64,000 nucleotides of DNA, taken from contig CANIPU010000004.1 of assembly GCA_947469485.1 (NCBI GenBank), forward strand, positions 91,537 through 155,536. The letters are read 5' to 3'. Every line of letters starts with the position of its first letter. Positions within the stretch are counted from its first letter, which is position 1. Below, piece by piece: positions 34,744 through 44,435 of this stretch. Made by a program: the position numbers and the translations under genes. The notes under the pieces were generated by a model. The model saw nothing but the letters and a program-made list of their open reading frames with translations, did not search any database and was not told the DNA's origin. The DNA is from Chitinophagaceae bacterium (lineage in GTDB: Bacteria > Bacteroidota > Bacteroidia > Chitinophagales > UBA10324).

Positions 34744-35388
34744 ATGAAAACAAATCAGCGTTGGAAACTAGCTCAATATTTTGAAAAGCGTTGGTGGAAA
34801 AATTACCTCCGAAATAAAACAGTTGAAGACTACCTTATCTGGAAGAAAAAATATTGGCTTGATTTATTGGAAAAAGGAAGAATTTCAGTTCCGGATAATT
34901 GTATGGTTTTAGATGCAGGTTGCGGGCCTGCAGGAATTTTTATGATTTTTGAAAAACAACAGACTACTGCTATTGACCCTTTGCTAAATGATTATGAAAT
35001 ACAATTACAACATTTCAAAAGACTGAATTACAAAACCGTTGAATTCATTCATACTCCAATTGAGAATTTTAAAAGAGAAAAATGTTTTGATTTTATTTTT
35101 TGTATGAACGCAATTAACCATGTACAGGACTACGAAATTTCAATGAACAATTTGGCAGAATCTTTAAAGCAGGGTGGAAGTTTTATTATAACTATTGATG
35201 CACATAACTACTCAATATTCAAGCGTTTGTTCAGAATAATTCCAGGAGATATTCTTCATCCTTATCAATTTGATTTAGAAGAATATAAATCTCATTTAAT
35301 AAATAGAGATATTGAAATTGTGAATGAAGTATTATTGAAACAGGAATTTTTCTTTAATCATTATATGATTATTGGAAGAATGAAATAA
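34744..35388 (+). CDS. Class I SAM-dependent methyltransferase
   Basis: 214 residues. The SAM-binding motif is 'VLDAGCGPAGIFMIF', the acidic end of strand 2 is 'TAIDPLL', and motif IV is 'FDFIFCMNAINHVQD', all standard for class I methyltransferases. The N-terminal 'QRWKLAQYFEKRWWKNYL' and the 'HPYQFDLEEYKSHL' C-terminus are not enough to assign a substrate. Cytoplasmic, no signal peptide. It stands alone, divergent from the Smr-domain gene, and is closed by a terminator shared with ahcY. Confidence 0.82.
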   Translation: MKTNQRWKLAQYFEKRWWKNYLRNKTVEDYLIWKKKYWLDLLEKGRISVPDNCMVLDAGCGPAGIFMIFEKQQTTAIDPLLNDYEIQLQHFKRLNYKTVEFIHTPIENFKREKCFDFIFCMNAINHVQDYEISMNNLAESLKQGGSFIITIDAHNYSIFKRLFRIIPGDILHPYQFDLEEYKSHLINRDIEIVNEVLLKQEFFFNHYMIIGRMK

Positions 35389-35426
35389 AAAAAGCCATCG
35401 AGTTAAAAAAACGATGGCTTTTTTAT
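35388..35426. terminator. Bidirectional terminator between methyltransferase gene and ahcY
   Basis: An 11-bp perfect stem (35390-35400 / 35412-35422) of the form aaaagccatcg / cgatggctttt, with A-run before and T-run after, placed between two convergent genes. Confidence 0.9.
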
Positions 35427-35442
35427 TTACAAAGTTAATTTT

Positions 35443-36762
35443 CTAATATCTGTAATACTCAGGTTTAAAAGGACCTTCTTTTGGGATACCTAAATATTCT
35501 GACTGATTATTAGACAATACATCTAATTCGACACCAATTTTTGCTAAGTGCAACTGTGCAACTTTTTCATCTAAATGTTTAGGTAAAGTATATACTTTGT
35601 TTTCGTAATTAGAAGTGTTGTTCCAAAGTTCCAATTGAGCTAGAACCTGATTTGTAAATGAATTACTCATTACAAATGAAGGATGCCCCATTGCACAGCC
35701 AAGATTCACCAATCGGCCTTCAGCAAGTACAATAACATCTTTGCCATTAATTGAATACTTGTCAACCTGTGGTTTAATGGTATCTTTTGTATTACCGAAA
35801 TTTTCGTTCAACCAAGCCATATCAATTTCAATATCAAAGTGGCCAATGTTACAAACAATAGCTTTATCTTTCATTGAACGGAAGTGTGTTTCATTTATTA
35901 CACCCATACAACCTGTTGCAGTTACAACTATGTCCGCTTCCTTAACAGCATCAACCATCTTTTTTACTTCATATCCGTCCATTGCGGCTTGCAATGCACA
36001 GATCGGGTCAATTTCTGTTACAATAACGCGTGCACCTGATCCGCTAAGAGACTCTGCCGATCCTTTTCCAACATCGCCATAACCTGCAACAACAGCAACT
36101 TTACCAGCCATCATTACATCTGTAGCGCGTCGAATTGCATCAACTAAACTTTCGCGACAACCGTATTTATTATCAAATTTTGATTTTGTCACACTATCAT
36201 TCACATTAATTGCTGGCATATGAAGTGTTCCGTTTTTCATTCTTTCATACAGACGATGAACTCCGGTTGTTGTTTCTTCACTTAGTCCTTTAATACCATT
36301 AATAAGCTCAGTGTAAACATCAAATACCATGTTTGTCAAATCACCACCATCATCTAAAATCATATTTAATGGCTTGTCAAAGCTTCCGAAGAATAGTGTT
36401 TGTTCAATACACCAGTTGAAATCAGCTTCATTTTGGCCTTTCCATGCAAAAACAGGAACTCCGGCGGCTGCAATAGCTGCAGCAGCATGATCTTGAGTTG
36501 AGAAAATATTACAACTTGACCAACGAACCTCAGCACCTAAATCAACCAATGTTTCAATCAAAACAGCTGTTTGTATTGTCATATGAAGACAACCTGCAAT
36601 TCTAGCTCCTTTTAAAGGTTTTTTGCCTTTATATTCTTCACGAATAGCCATTAATCCGGGCATTTCTGCTTCAGCCAGTTTAATTTCTTTTCGACCCCAA
36701 TCAGCCAGAGAAATATCAGCTACTTTGTAAGGCATTTTAATGTCAATTACACTCTTAGTCAT
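35443..36762 (-). CDS. ahcY: Adenosylhomocysteinase
   Basis: 439 residues, full length. It hydrolyses S-adenosylhomocysteine to adenosine and homocysteine, relieving product inhibition of methyltransferases. The NAD-binding '[15 protein letters not shown]' motif and the family blocks '[16 protein letters not shown]', '[14 protein letters not shown]' and '[20 protein letters not shown]' are intact, and the C-terminal 'KPEYYRY' is the classic end. Two Met codons are adjacent; the second (36762) is used here. A strong promoter lies upstream (36807-36836). Cytoplasmic tetramer by homology. Confidence 0.97.
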   Translation of the reverse strand: MTKSVIDIKMPYKVADISLADWGRKEIKLAEAEMPGLMAIREEYKGKKPLKGARIAGCLHMTIQTAVLIETLVDLGAEVRWSSCNIFSTQDHAAAAIAAAGVPVFAWKGQNEADFNWCIEQTLFFGSFDKPLNMILDDGGDLTNMVFDVYTELINGIKGLSEETTTGVHRLYERMKNGTLHMPAINVNDSVTKSKFDNKYGCRESLVDAIRRATDVMMAGKVAVVAGYGDVGKGSAESLSGSGARVIVTEIDPICALQAAMDGYEVKKMVDAVKEADIVVTATGCMGVINETHFRSMKDKAIVCNIGHFDIEIDMAWLNENFGNTKDTIKPQVDKYSINGKDVIVLAEGRLVNLGCAMGHPSFVMSNSFTNQVLAQLELWNNTSNYENKVYTLPKHLDEKVAQLHLAKIGVELDVLSNNQSEYLGIPKEGPFKPEYYRY

Positions 36763-36806
36763 CATGATTTTATGTTTAAATTTTTAGTATTTAAATTAAG
36801 GAGGCG

Positions 36807-36836
36807 CAAATGTAAATAATAGTGTTTAAGTATCAA
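36807..36836 (-). promoter_or_regulatory. Promoter of ahcY
   Basis: On the minus strand, TTG (-33, 36834-36836) and TACATTTG (-7, 36807-36814) are separated by 19 bp, an excellent fit to the Bacteroidota sigma-ABfr consensus. The leader would be about 35 nt, too short for a SAH riboswitch. Confidence 0.65.
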
Positions 36837-36919
36837 GTTATTATGCTTAATTAGTATGTATTATAAAGTGATTTTGGAACTTTATGTAATTCAATAACAT
36901 TAGAACTGCCATAAGGTTT

Positions 36920-36927
36920 TACTTTTG
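36920..36927 (+). promoter_or_regulatory. Candidate -7 box for the bacilliredoxin gene
   Basis: TACTTTTG matches TAnnTTTG and would give a ~33-nt leader before the ATG at 36966. The -33 part is not clear. Confidence 0.45.
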
Positions 36928-36965
36928 CATTAATTTCAAATCAAAACTTCAAATAAAAATAAAAA

Positions 36966-37379
36966 ATGTATCCACAAGAATTAACAGCACCAATGAGTAG
37001 AGAATTAACTGCAAGCGGATTCGAAGAGTTAAAGACTGCTGAGGCGGCTGAATCAGCAATTTCAGATGCAAAGGGTTCAATGTTACTGGTTGTGAACTCA
37101 GTTTGCGGTTGTGCGGCAGGAAGTGCTCGCCCAGGAGTCTTATCTTCTTTAAAAGGAGAAAAAAAACCAGAAAAACTAGTAACTGTTTTTGCCGGAGTTG
37201 ATAAGGAAGCCGTTGATGTTGCGCGTAAACATTTAATGCCATACCCACCTTCATCTCCTGCAATTGCTTTATTTAAAGATGGAAAATTGGTTCATATGAT
37301 TGAGCGCCATCACATCGAAGGAAGAACAGCGGAAATTATTTCAACTCATTTGAAAAAAGTATACGAAGAATTCTGCTAA
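36966..37379 (+). CDS. BrxA/BrxB family bacilliredoxin
   Basis: 137 residues, the usual length. The active-site motif '[14 protein letters not shown]' contains the C-x-C redox pair that defines the family (formerly DUF1094/YphP). In Firmicutes, bacilliredoxins remove bacillithiol from S-bacillithiolated proteins; in Bacteroidota the thiol partner is also thought to be bacillithiol in many species, but this is inferred. The '[19 protein letters not shown]' start is typical of the family, which supports the chosen ATG. It is divergent from ahcY and closed by a bidirectional terminator. Confidence 0.93.
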   Translation: MYPQELTAPMSRELTASGFEELKTAEAAESAISDAKGSMLLVVNSVCGCAAGSARPGVLSSLKGEKKPEKLVTVFAGVDKEAVDVARKHLMPYPPSSPAIALFKDGKLVHMIERHHIEGRTAEIISTHLKKVYEEFC

Positions 37380-37399
37380 AATTTAATTAGATATCATTC

Positions 37400-37438
37400 A
37401 AAAAAAATCCGCTTTTTAATAAGGCGGATTTTTTTTTG
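37400..37438. terminator. Bidirectional terminator after the bacilliredoxin gene
   Basis: Stem atccgc / gcggat (37407-37412 and 37424-37429), extended by A-T pairs, with flanking A-run and T-run. It separates two convergent genes. Confidence 0.85.
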
Positions 37439-37459
37439 ACAATTAATGAATTCATCTTT

Positions 37460-38200
37460 CTATTCTATTGGGTCTGAATTTTCCTTGAAGTTAAAATTCA
37501 AAATCATGTTAATGCTATAAAGCATTTCAGTATTAAAACCGAAAGATCTCTTGATATCAGAGCTTGCGGGAATTTTCCAGGTATATGATAAAGGGAAACT
37601 TACTTGCAAATCAATACTTAAAACCTTATTCGGCATAAATAGGACACCTGCATATGGAAGCAATCCAACTGTATATTGCTTGTAACTGTTTTTCAATAAA
37701 AAATCTGGTGAAAAATAACTGAGGGAATCACTGAAATTAAAATTTCCAAGTGTGTCTTTTAAGTAAACTAATGTATTGCTTCCTTGATCATGATGTGTTG
37801 CACCTCCACTTATTCCTAAACCTGAAAAGAGTTCTATGCTTTTATCAGGGCTGCTTAATTGAAATTTTTCATAACTTAAACTAATTCCGCTGCTTGTTTG
37901 CGAAATGTACTCGCTCGTTAATGAAATTAATGAATCGTTTATTGATATTTTTTGAGGGGTATTTATTTGTAAAGCATTATTTCCGGAATAAAAAGCACTA
38001 CTGGAAAAAGAAAATCTAAAAGCATGATTTCGAACGCGATTTCTTATAAACCCTACTTGCTGAACAGATGAACTATTATTCCCGGCTAATTTTAACAAAT
38101 TGAAGCCAATTGATATTTGCTTGATAGTATCAGGAGTTATTACATCCTGTGCATTGGTTTGAAAAGATAGAATTGAGAAAAGAATAATCAGTTTTTTCAT
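37460..38200 (-). CDS. Predicted outer-membrane beta-barrel protein, function unknown
   Basis: 246 residues. A short signal peptide (1-~17, 'SFQTNAQ') is followed by alternating polar/hydrophobic strands typical of a small outer-membrane barrel ('GFNLLKLAG', 'HAFRFSFSSSAFYSG', 'SGISLSYEKFQL', 'VLSIDLQVSFPLSYTW'), ending in 'NMILNFNFKEN'. I recognise no specific family. It is a single gene, convergent with brxB and divergent from the TonB-dependent receptor. The 216-bp gap to the next gene holds only a -7-type box. Confidence 0.65.
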   Translation of the reverse strand: MKKLIILFSILSFQTNAQDVITPDTIKQISIGFNLLKLAGNNSSSVQQVGFIRNRVRNHAFRFSFSSSAFYSGNNALQINTPQKISINDSLISLTSEYISQTSSGISLSYEKFQLSSPDKSIELFSGLGISGGATHHDQGSNTLVYLKDTLGNFNFSDSLSYFSPDFLLKNSYKQYTVGLLPYAGVLFMPNKVLSIDLQVSFPLSYTWKIPASSDIKRSFGFNTEMLYSINMILNFNFKENSDPIE

Positions 38201-38400
38201 TAGTTATTATTTTAATTTTTTGTTCTTTATTATTCAACGAACATAATCAAATATTATTTTCAAAAACAGGAGGTAAGTTTCCAAAAATCAGGATTTATGC
38301 AAATTAAACTTTACGAGCTAATTAAGTTTAAGTCAAAATCAAGGTAATTACTTCTACATAATTTTTATCGGTTGTTTAAATGCGGTTAATCTTCATCGCA

Positions 38401-38408
38401 TACATTTG
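38401..38408 (+). promoter_or_regulatory. Candidate -7 box very close to the TonB receptor start
   Basis: TACATTTG, 8 bp before the ATG at 38417, would give a near-leaderless mRNA. The nearest upstream TTG is 26 bp away, wider than usual, so this is tentative. Confidence 0.35.
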
Positions 38409-38416
38409 CGGCGCTT

Positions 38417-40774
38417 ATGAAAAAAATTCTGTTGCTATTCTTAATTATAAATTGTCAATACACAATTATCAATTCTTCTTTCGCTCAAAACAAATTCACA
38501 CTGAGTGGTTATGTAAAAGATTCTGTTTCAGGTGAAAGTTTAATTGCTGCTTCTGTTTTTGTAAAAACCAACTCACAAGGTACCTATACCAATGAATATG
38601 GATTTTATTCAATTTCTCTGCCTGCCGGAAATTACGAACTCATTTATTCGTATGTCGGATTTAAAACAATTTCGAAAACTGTTACACTGAATGCGGATAT
38701 GCGCATCAATGTTAACCTTCCTTCTTCGTCAAATACTTTAAAGGAAATTATTGTTGAGACAGAAAAGAAAGATGCGAATGTGCAGAGCTCCGATGTAGGA
38801 AAGTATGAATTGCAAATGGATAAGATAAAATCGCTTCCTGCAATTTTTGGTGAAGTGGATATTATGAAAACCATTCAGTTGCTACCGGGAGTACAGGGCG
38901 GAACCGAAGGCACGAGCGGATTTTATGTTCGAGGTGGCGGACCTGATCAGAATTTAGTTTTGCTGGATGAAGCTGTGGTTTATAATACAGGGCACCTGTT
39001 TGGTTTCTTCTCGGTATTCAACGCCGATGCAATTTTGAATACCACTTTATACAAAGGTGGAATGCCGGCAGAATATGGCGGACGAATTTCTTCGGTGCTC
39101 GATGTAAACATGAAGGAAGGAAACAACCAAACCTTTCATGCTTCGGGTGGAATTGGTGTGATTGCTTCACGACTGACTTTAGAGGGGCCGATCAAAAAAA
39201 ATAAATCTTCGTTCATGATTTCAGGAAGAAGAACTTACATTGATGTTTTGCTCAAACCTTTTATTGAGAAATCAAAATTTTCTGGTAGCGGATATTATTT
39301 CTACGACCTGAATGCAAAGGCGAACTATACTTTTTCTGATAAAGACCGTGTTTTCCTGAGTGGATATTTTGGTCGCGATGTTTTCAGTTTTAAAAATGCA
39401 GACATCAACATGACCATACCATGGGGAAATGCAACCGGTACTGTTCGCTGGAATCATTTATTTAACAACAAATTATTTATGAATGTGGATGCCATTTACA
39501 ACGATTATCATTTTGAACTCGATGCCTCGCAAAGCGATTTTGATATTCGTTTGTACAGTGGAATAAAAGACAGAAATGCCAAGATTGACTTCACATACTA
39601 TCCCCACATCCGACATGAAATAAAATTCGGCGTCAATTATACTTACCATATTTTTCTGCCGAGCAGTGTAACAGCCAAGAGCGGCGATGTGGAATTTAAT
39701 CCGGCACGCATTGAAAGAAAGTATGGCCACGAGAGCGGATTATTTTTACAAGATAAATATACTATCAGCGACAAAATTGAAGTGAATGCAGGAGTTCGGG
39801 TTTCGATGTTTGAGCAGGTAGGTCCGTATAAAAAAATATTGTACGGATTTACAGGTTTACCTGGTGACAGCATTGTTTATGCAGCAGGTCAGCACATCAA
39901 AACATATTATGGTTTTGAGCCGCGATTGATTTTAAAAGTCAGCGTAGATAAACATTCATCAATCAAAGCGAGCTACAATTTCAGCAAGCAATACATTCAC
40001 TTGGTCAGCAACAATGGAACAACATTGCCGACTGATATATGGGTACCAAGTTCTTTGGTGGTGAAACCACAAATGGGCAATCAGTATTCAGTTGGGTATT
40101 TCCGGAATTTCTTTGATGATAAATTGGAAACTTCTGTTGAAGTTTATTACAAGACTTTAAAAAATCAGATTGAATTCAAAGAAGGATATACGCCAACTCC
40201 CAATGAAGATCTGGAAGAAAGTTTTGTCTTCGGAACCGGCGATTCAAAAGGGATTGAATTTTATATTAACAAAGCGCGTGGAAGATTTACAGGTTGGATT
40301 TCGTACACACTCGCATACACCAATCGTCATTTTCCTGATTTGAATGATGGGGTTTCATTTCCATACCGCTACGACAGAAGAAATGTTTTATCCGTTGTGG
40401 CTTCTTATAAATTAAATGATCGATGGACTTTAGCCGGAACATTTGTTTATCAAACAGGAATTGCGTTCACGCCCCCTCAGGGGAAATATTTTATAGAAGG
40501 AAATGTGGTGACTGAATACGGAACCATAAATGGATTCAGAATGAAGGCTTACCACCGAGCTGATATTTCATTAACATTTGAAGGACGGAAAAGAAAATTC
40601 ATTCAGGATGGATGGAATTTCAGTATCTATAATTTATACAACCGTAAGAATCCATATTTTATTTATGACAAGTACGAAGGACAGTTTTTAGTTGATCCAA
40701 CCATAACCATTCAGGCCAGACAAGTGAGTTTATTCCCTGTCATTCCTTCTGTCACCTGGAATTTTAAATTTTAA
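38417..40774 (+). CDS. TonB-dependent outer-membrane receptor with carboxypeptidase-like N-terminal domain
   Basis: 785 residues. A signal peptide (1-~24, 'SSFAQ') is followed by a CarboxypepD_reg-like domain (~25-110, 'FTLSGYVKDSVSGESLIAAS'), a plug domain (~120-230, 'LPGVQGGTEGTSGFYVRGGGPDQNLVLLD' region with 'PAEYGGRISSVLDV') and a 22-stranded barrel ending in 'PSVTWNFKF'. It imports a substrate across the outer membrane using TonB/ExbBD energy. The following DUF4249 lipoprotein (5-bp gap) is the standard partner for this receptor subgroup. The substrate is unknown; iron chelates or small organics are possible. Confidence 0.93.
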   Translation: MKKILLLFLIINCQYTIINSSFAQNKFTLSGYVKDSVSGESLIAASVFVKTNSQGTYTNEYGFYSISLPAGNYELIYSYVGFKTISKTVTLNADMRINVNLPSSSNTLKEIIVETEKKDANVQSSDVGKYELQMDKIKSLPAIFGEVDIMKTIQLLPGVQGGTEGTSGFYVRGGGPDQNLVLLDEAVVYNTGHLFGFFSVFNADAILNTTLYKGGMPAEYGGRISSVLDVNMKEGNNQTFHASGGIGVIASRLTLEGPIKKNKSSFMISGRRTYIDVLLKPFIEKSKFSGSGYYFYDLNAKANYTFSDKDRVFLSGYFGRDVFSFKNADINMTIPWGNATGTVRWNHLFNNKLFMNVDAIYNDYHFELDASQSDFDIRLYSGIKDRNAKIDFTYYPHIRHEIKFGVNYTYHIFLPSSVTAKSGDVEFNPARIERKYGHESGLFLQDKYTISDKIEVNAGVRVSMFEQVGPYKKILYGFTGLPGDSIVYAAGQHIKTYYGFEPRLILKVSVDKHSSIKASYNFSKQYIHLVSNNGTTLPTDIWVPSSLVVKPQMGNQYSVGYFRNFFDDKLETSVEVYYKTLKNQIEFKEGYTPTPNEDLEESFVFGTGDSKGIEFYINKARGRFTGWISYTLAYTNRHFPDLNDGVSFPYRYDRRNVLSVVASYKLNDRWTLAGTFVYQTGIAFTPPQGKYFIEGNVVTEYGTINGFRMKAYHRADISLTFEGRKRKFIQDGWNFSIYNLYNRKNPYFIYDKYEGQFLVDPTITIQARQVSLFPVIPSVTWNFKF

Positions 40775-40779
40775 AAGCA

Positions 40780-41658
40780 ATGAAAACATATATATCAATC
40801 ATACAATCGTTTGCAATTTTAATTGCTTTTTCAATTTTATACTCTTCTTGCGAAAAGGATATTTCAATTGATGTTCCGGAGCCACCAGATAAATTGGTTG
40901 TCGAGGGTTTTATTGAAACAGGAAGTTTTCCTTATGTCATTCTTACAAAAAACTCTGCCTACTATTCAACTTTCAATCTTACCGATATCAATAAATATTT
41001 CGTACATGATGCAGTGGTGAAAGTTTCTGACGGAACTGATACAGTTACTCTTCAGGAAATAACATTGGATACCGCCGGAGTTCAGATTTCAGTTTACTTC
41101 AGTTTGAACATGATAGGGCAGGAAGGAAAAACTTATTCGCTTCACATTGAAGCAGAAGGAAAAACAGTTGATGCGGTTACATCTATTCTTCCTTCCATTC
41201 AACTTGATAGCATTTGGGTTGTCTTCAATGAAAAGCCAGATTTCCCTGATAAAGTAAGAATGTATTGTCAGTTAACCGACCCTTCGCAACTTGGTCAGTA
41301 TGTTCGATATTTTACAAAAGTTGATACTGAAACTTTTAAACCCGGACTCAATTCAGTGTTTGATGATGTATTGATTAACGGAACCACATTTAAATTCCCG
41401 CTCGACAGAGGATACAACAGAAACGACTCCATTGATTTTGATTCGTATGGTTTATACAATAAAGGTGATACAATAACATTAAAGTGGTGTAACATTGATA
41501 AAGCGCATTTCGATTTCTGGCGCACCCTCGAATTCAGTTTGGGCAGTCAGGGAAATCCATTTTCATCGCCGCTCGAGATAAAATCAAACATTGTTGGCGG
41601 CCTTGGGATTTGGGGCGGCTACTCGCCGAGTTATAAAACCATTATTGTTCCGCAGTAA
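40780..41658 (+). CDS. DUF4249 lipoprotein, partner of the TonB receptor
   Basis: 292 residues. The lipobox 'LYSSC' (Cys ~26) predicts outer-membrane anchoring. The domain opening 'PEPPDKLVVEGFIETGSFPYVILTKN' is typical of DUF4249, a family nearly always encoded behind a TonB-dependent receptor in Bacteroidota. By analogy with SusD or other surface lipoproteins it may cap or assist the receptor, but its function is not established. The gap to the receptor gene is 5 bp, so they form an operon. It is convergent with fabI with just 2 bp between stops. Confidence 0.88.
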   Translation: MKTYISIIQSFAILIAFSILYSSCEKDISIDVPEPPDKLVVEGFIETGSFPYVILTKNSAYYSTFNLTDINKYFVHDAVVKVSDGTDTVTLQEITLDTAGVQISVYFSLNMIGQEGKTYSLHIEAEGKTVDAVTSILPSIQLDSIWVVFNEKPDFPDKVRMYCQLTDPSQLGQYVRYFTKVDTETFKPGLNSVFDDVLINGTTFKFPLDRGYNRNDSIDFDSYGLYNKGDTITLKWCNIDKAHFDFWRTLEFSLGSQGNPFSSPLEIKSNIVGGLGIWGGYSPSYKTIIVPQ

Positions 41659-41660
41659 TT

Positions 41661-42476
41661 TTATTTCTTCACAAACATTTCCATTACCTTTTCGCTTACA
41701 CCTGTATTGGAAAATCCGCCATCGTGAAAAAGGTTCTGCATGGTTACCATTCTTGAAAAATCACTGAACAACATGAGGCAATATTTTGCACAATCTTCTG
41801 CGCTTGCATTTCCAAGAGGAGAAATATCATTTGCGTAGTTAAAGAATATATCAAATCCTTCAACTCCACTGCCAGCAGTAGTCCAGGTTGGAGATTGAGA
41901 AATGGTGTTGACACGAACTTTATTTTTTACACCATAGTGATAGCCAAAACTGCGCGCAATACTTTCAAGCGTTGCTTTTGCATCAGCCATATCGCCATAA
42001 CTCGGGAAAGTGCGTTGAGAAGCTATATAAGTAAGGCCAACCACTGAACCCCATTCATTTAATGCATTCATTTGGTAAGCGCATTGCAATACTTTATGAA
42101 GAGAGACTGCGGAGATATCTAATGTCTTCTGATAAAATTCATAACTCAAATCAGTGTAGGATTTTTTCTTGCGCACATTCGGACTCATACCAATAGAATG
42201 CAGAATAAAATCAATTGGTCCATTATGAATTTCCATGCAACGCTTCAGCAAATTATTAATATCATCAATAGAAGTTGCATCAGCCGGAACAACTTCGGCA
42301 TTACACTTTGCAGCAAGTTCATTTATTTTTCCCATACGCATAGCAATAGGCGCATTCGTAAGTGTAATGCTTGCGCCTTCAGCCACAGCAGCTTCCGCTA
42401 CTTTCCATGCAATAGAACTTTCGTCCAGAGCTCCGAAAATCAATCCTTTTTTTCCTTTGAGTAGTTGATTAGCCAT
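41661..42476 (-). CDS. fabI: Enoyl-[acyl-carrier-protein] reductase (NADH)
   Basis: 271 residues. It reduces trans-2-enoyl-ACP, the last step of each fatty-acid elongation cycle, and is the target of triclosan-type inhibitors. Divergent SDR features fit FabI: 'GLIFGALDESSIAWKVAEAA' cofactor loop, 'FILHSIGMSP', and the catalytic Tyr-x6-Lys in 'SYGDMADAKATLES'. The substrate-loop region 'NTISQSPTWTTAGSGVEGF' is present. A TAGGTTTG box on the minus strand at 42496-42503 is a likely -7 element, giving a short leader. Confidence 0.95.
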   Translation of the reverse strand: MANQLLKGKKGLIFGALDESSIAWKVAEAAVAEGASITLTNAPIAMRMGKINELAAKCNAEVVPADATSIDDINNLLKRCMEIHNGPIDFILHSIGMSPNVRKKKSYTDLSYEFYQKTLDISAVSLHKVLQCAYQMNALNEWGSVVGLTYIASQRTFPSYGDMADAKATLESIARSFGYHYGVKNKVRVNTISQSPTWTTAGSGVEGFDIFFNYANDISPLGNASAEDCAKYCLMLFSDFSRMVTMQNLFHDGGFSNTGVSEKVMEMFVKK

Positions 42477-42495
42477 AAAATAATTTGATTTGACA

Positions 42496-42503
42496 CAAAC
42501 CTA
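42496..42503 (-). promoter_or_regulatory. Candidate -7 box for fabI
   Basis: TAGGTTTG on the minus strand, 20 bp before the fabI ATG, matches TAnnTTTG; the -33 part is weak. Confidence 0.45.
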
Positions 42504-42526
42504 AACAGCATTTTCATATTTTTAAA

Positions 42527-44221
42527 TTACAATTTCAAATCATCAACAGTAGCCAGCCAATTACCGGCCTCGGCAATTACACTTTGAATGGTTGATTCTT
42601 CAAATGGTGATTTGATTTTTGCCAGTTCAACTAATTTTAAAAACGACATGCTTCCTCCTGCATCGCAGAGTGTAATGTAATCCTTCATGGCATTCGCCTG
42701 ATTCTCTCTTGATTTTTTCCAGAACTGGAAAGCACAAATCTGCGCAAGCGTGTAATCAATGTAGTAGAAGGGAGAACGGTAAATGTGCATTTGCCGTTGC
42801 CAGAAACCTCCGTCTTCTAAATAATTATTGCCATCGTAATCGCGTAGCGGTAAATATTTCTTCTCAATGTTTCTCCATGCTTTGTTGCGTTCAGCTGGTG
42901 TAACAGTCGGATTTTCATAAATGAAATGCTGGAACTCATCCACCGCCACGCCATACGGAATGAACATGAGTGCATGAGTGAGATGTGCATACTTGTACTT
43001 ATCGGTTTGCTCTTCAAAATATTTATTCATCCACGGCCAGGTCATGAACTCCATGCTCATGCTGTGAATTTCACAAGCTTCAAGTGTTGGTGAAAGATAT
43101 TCATCCACTGAAAGATTTCGGCTGCGGTATGCCTGAAAAGCGTGACCCGCTTCATGCGTAAGCACATCAATATCGTGCGAGGTGCCATTGAAATTACTGA
43201 AGATATATGGCGCTTTGTACGAGGATAGATAAGTGCAATAACCTCCGCCAGCTTTGTTCGGCTTGTTCACCAGATCCATTAACTGCGAGTCAAGCATGAA
43301 GTGAAAGAACTCTCCGGTTTCCTTCGACAACTCATCATACATGGTTGTTGCATGATTCACAATCCAATCTGGATCGCCATGAGGTTTTGCATTGCCGGTT
43401 TTGAAGTCAATGCCTTCATCATAATATTTTAAAGCGGAAAGTTCAAGGCGCTTGCTTTGGCGATTCTTGAGTTCTGTAGCGAGCGGTACTAAATATTTGC
43501 GCACACTTTCTCTGAAAAGAGAAACCATTTGCTGATTGTAATCAACGCGCTGCATTCTAGCATAACCTAATTCAACAAAGTTTTTATAACCGAGTTTGAG
43601 CGCCATGCCATGACGAAGTTTTACCAACTCATCAAAAATTTCATCGAGGCGCTGGTGGTTTTCGGCAAACCAGTTATCTGATTTAGCGTGTGCTTTTTTG
43701 CGCACATTTCGATCTTCCGATTGTTTGAAAGGAACGAGACCACTAAGATTATAAGTGCTTCCCTGAAATTCAATCTTAGCAGAAGCAAGCAACTTGGTAT
43801 ATTCAGTAGAGAGTTGATTTTCTTTTTGCAGGTCTTCAATAATGGCTGGCGAAAAAGTTTTGACACTTAACTCAGCAAGCATAAACAATTGTGCGCCGTA
43901 AATATTTTCCAACTCTGTACGCTTCGGTGATTCAATCAGTGCTTTATAAAACTGCATCACCAGGTCGCGGTACATGGGTTCAATATCATCCATGTACTCT
44001 TGTTCTTTTTCATAAAACTCATCGGCTGTGTTCACACTGTTGCGGATTGAAACCAGGGTCATGGCCGTATCAAATGTTCGGCGCATGATATAGACTGTCT
44101 CAAACAGTTTTTGCAGTTCTGCAATGTTCGTTTCAGTTTTAAACTTTGTTACACTTTGCGTGAATGCTTGCTTGAATTGTTCAAAGTCAGGGCGGGTATA
44201 TTTAAGTTCAGGAAATTTCAT
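42527..44221 (-). CDS. M3 family oligoendopeptidase
   Basis: 564 residues. The zinc-binding HExxH motif appears as 'LTHEAGHAFQAY', with the third ligand region 'PTLEACEIHSMSMEF' downstream, as expected for M3 (PepF/thimet-like) metallopeptidases. The N-terminal half is the helical domain of the family. There is no signal peptide, so it is cytoplasmic and probably trims oligopeptides. Length fits the 'M3 family oligoendopeptidase' subgroup. Single gene; the upstream 214 bp (44222-44435) shows no other feature. Confidence 0.94.
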   Translation of the reverse strand: MKFPELKYTRPDFEQFKQAFTQSVTKFKTETNIAELQKLFETVYIMRRTFDTAMTLVSIRNSVNTADEFYEKEQEYMDDIEPMYRDLVMQFYKALIESPKRTELENIYGAQLFMLAELSVKTFSPAIIEDLQKENQLSTEYTKLLASAKIEFQGSTYNLSGLVPFKQSEDRNVRKKAHAKSDNWFAENHQRLDEIFDELVKLRHGMALKLGYKNFVELGYARMQRVDYNQQMVSLFRESVRKYLVPLATELKNRQSKRLELSALKYYDEGIDFKTGNAKPHGDPDWIVNHATTMYDELSKETGEFFHFMLDSQLMDLVNKPNKAGGGYCTYLSSYKAPYIFSNFNGTSHDIDVLTHEAGHAFQAYRSRNLSVDEYLSPTLEACEIHSMSMEFMTWPWMNKYFEEQTDKYKYAHLTHALMFIPYGVAVDEFQHFIYENPTVTPAERNKAWRNIEKKYLPLRDYDGNNYLEDGGFWQRQMHIYRSPFYYIDYTLAQICAFQFWKKSRENQANAMKDYITLCDAGGSMSFLKLVELAKIKSPFEESTIQSVIAEAGNWLATVDDLKL

Positions 44222-44435
44222 TCAGTAGTTTTTAGAATTTGGCTAAAATATATTTGACACTAATAGTTATCAGACAATTAAATACACAGCATAAATAAAA
44301 AGTGTTGCAAACAGATAGTAATCAATGAACAAAAAAATTCTTCTTTGAGTTGAAAATATTGAACTGCTCCTGTCGTCTGCTTTGTTCAGACTATCTTCGC
44401 AAACTCATTTTTTTTACTTCTAATTATTAATTGTT

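Noticed and set aside
36766-36836. Possible SAH riboswitch in front of ahcY
   Set aside because: The promoter leaves a leader of only about 35 nt with no stable paired structure.
44222-44435. 214-bp gap checked for small genes or RNA
   Set aside because: AT-rich with no hairpin, tRNA or conserved frame; probably only the 5' region of the ABC exporter gene.
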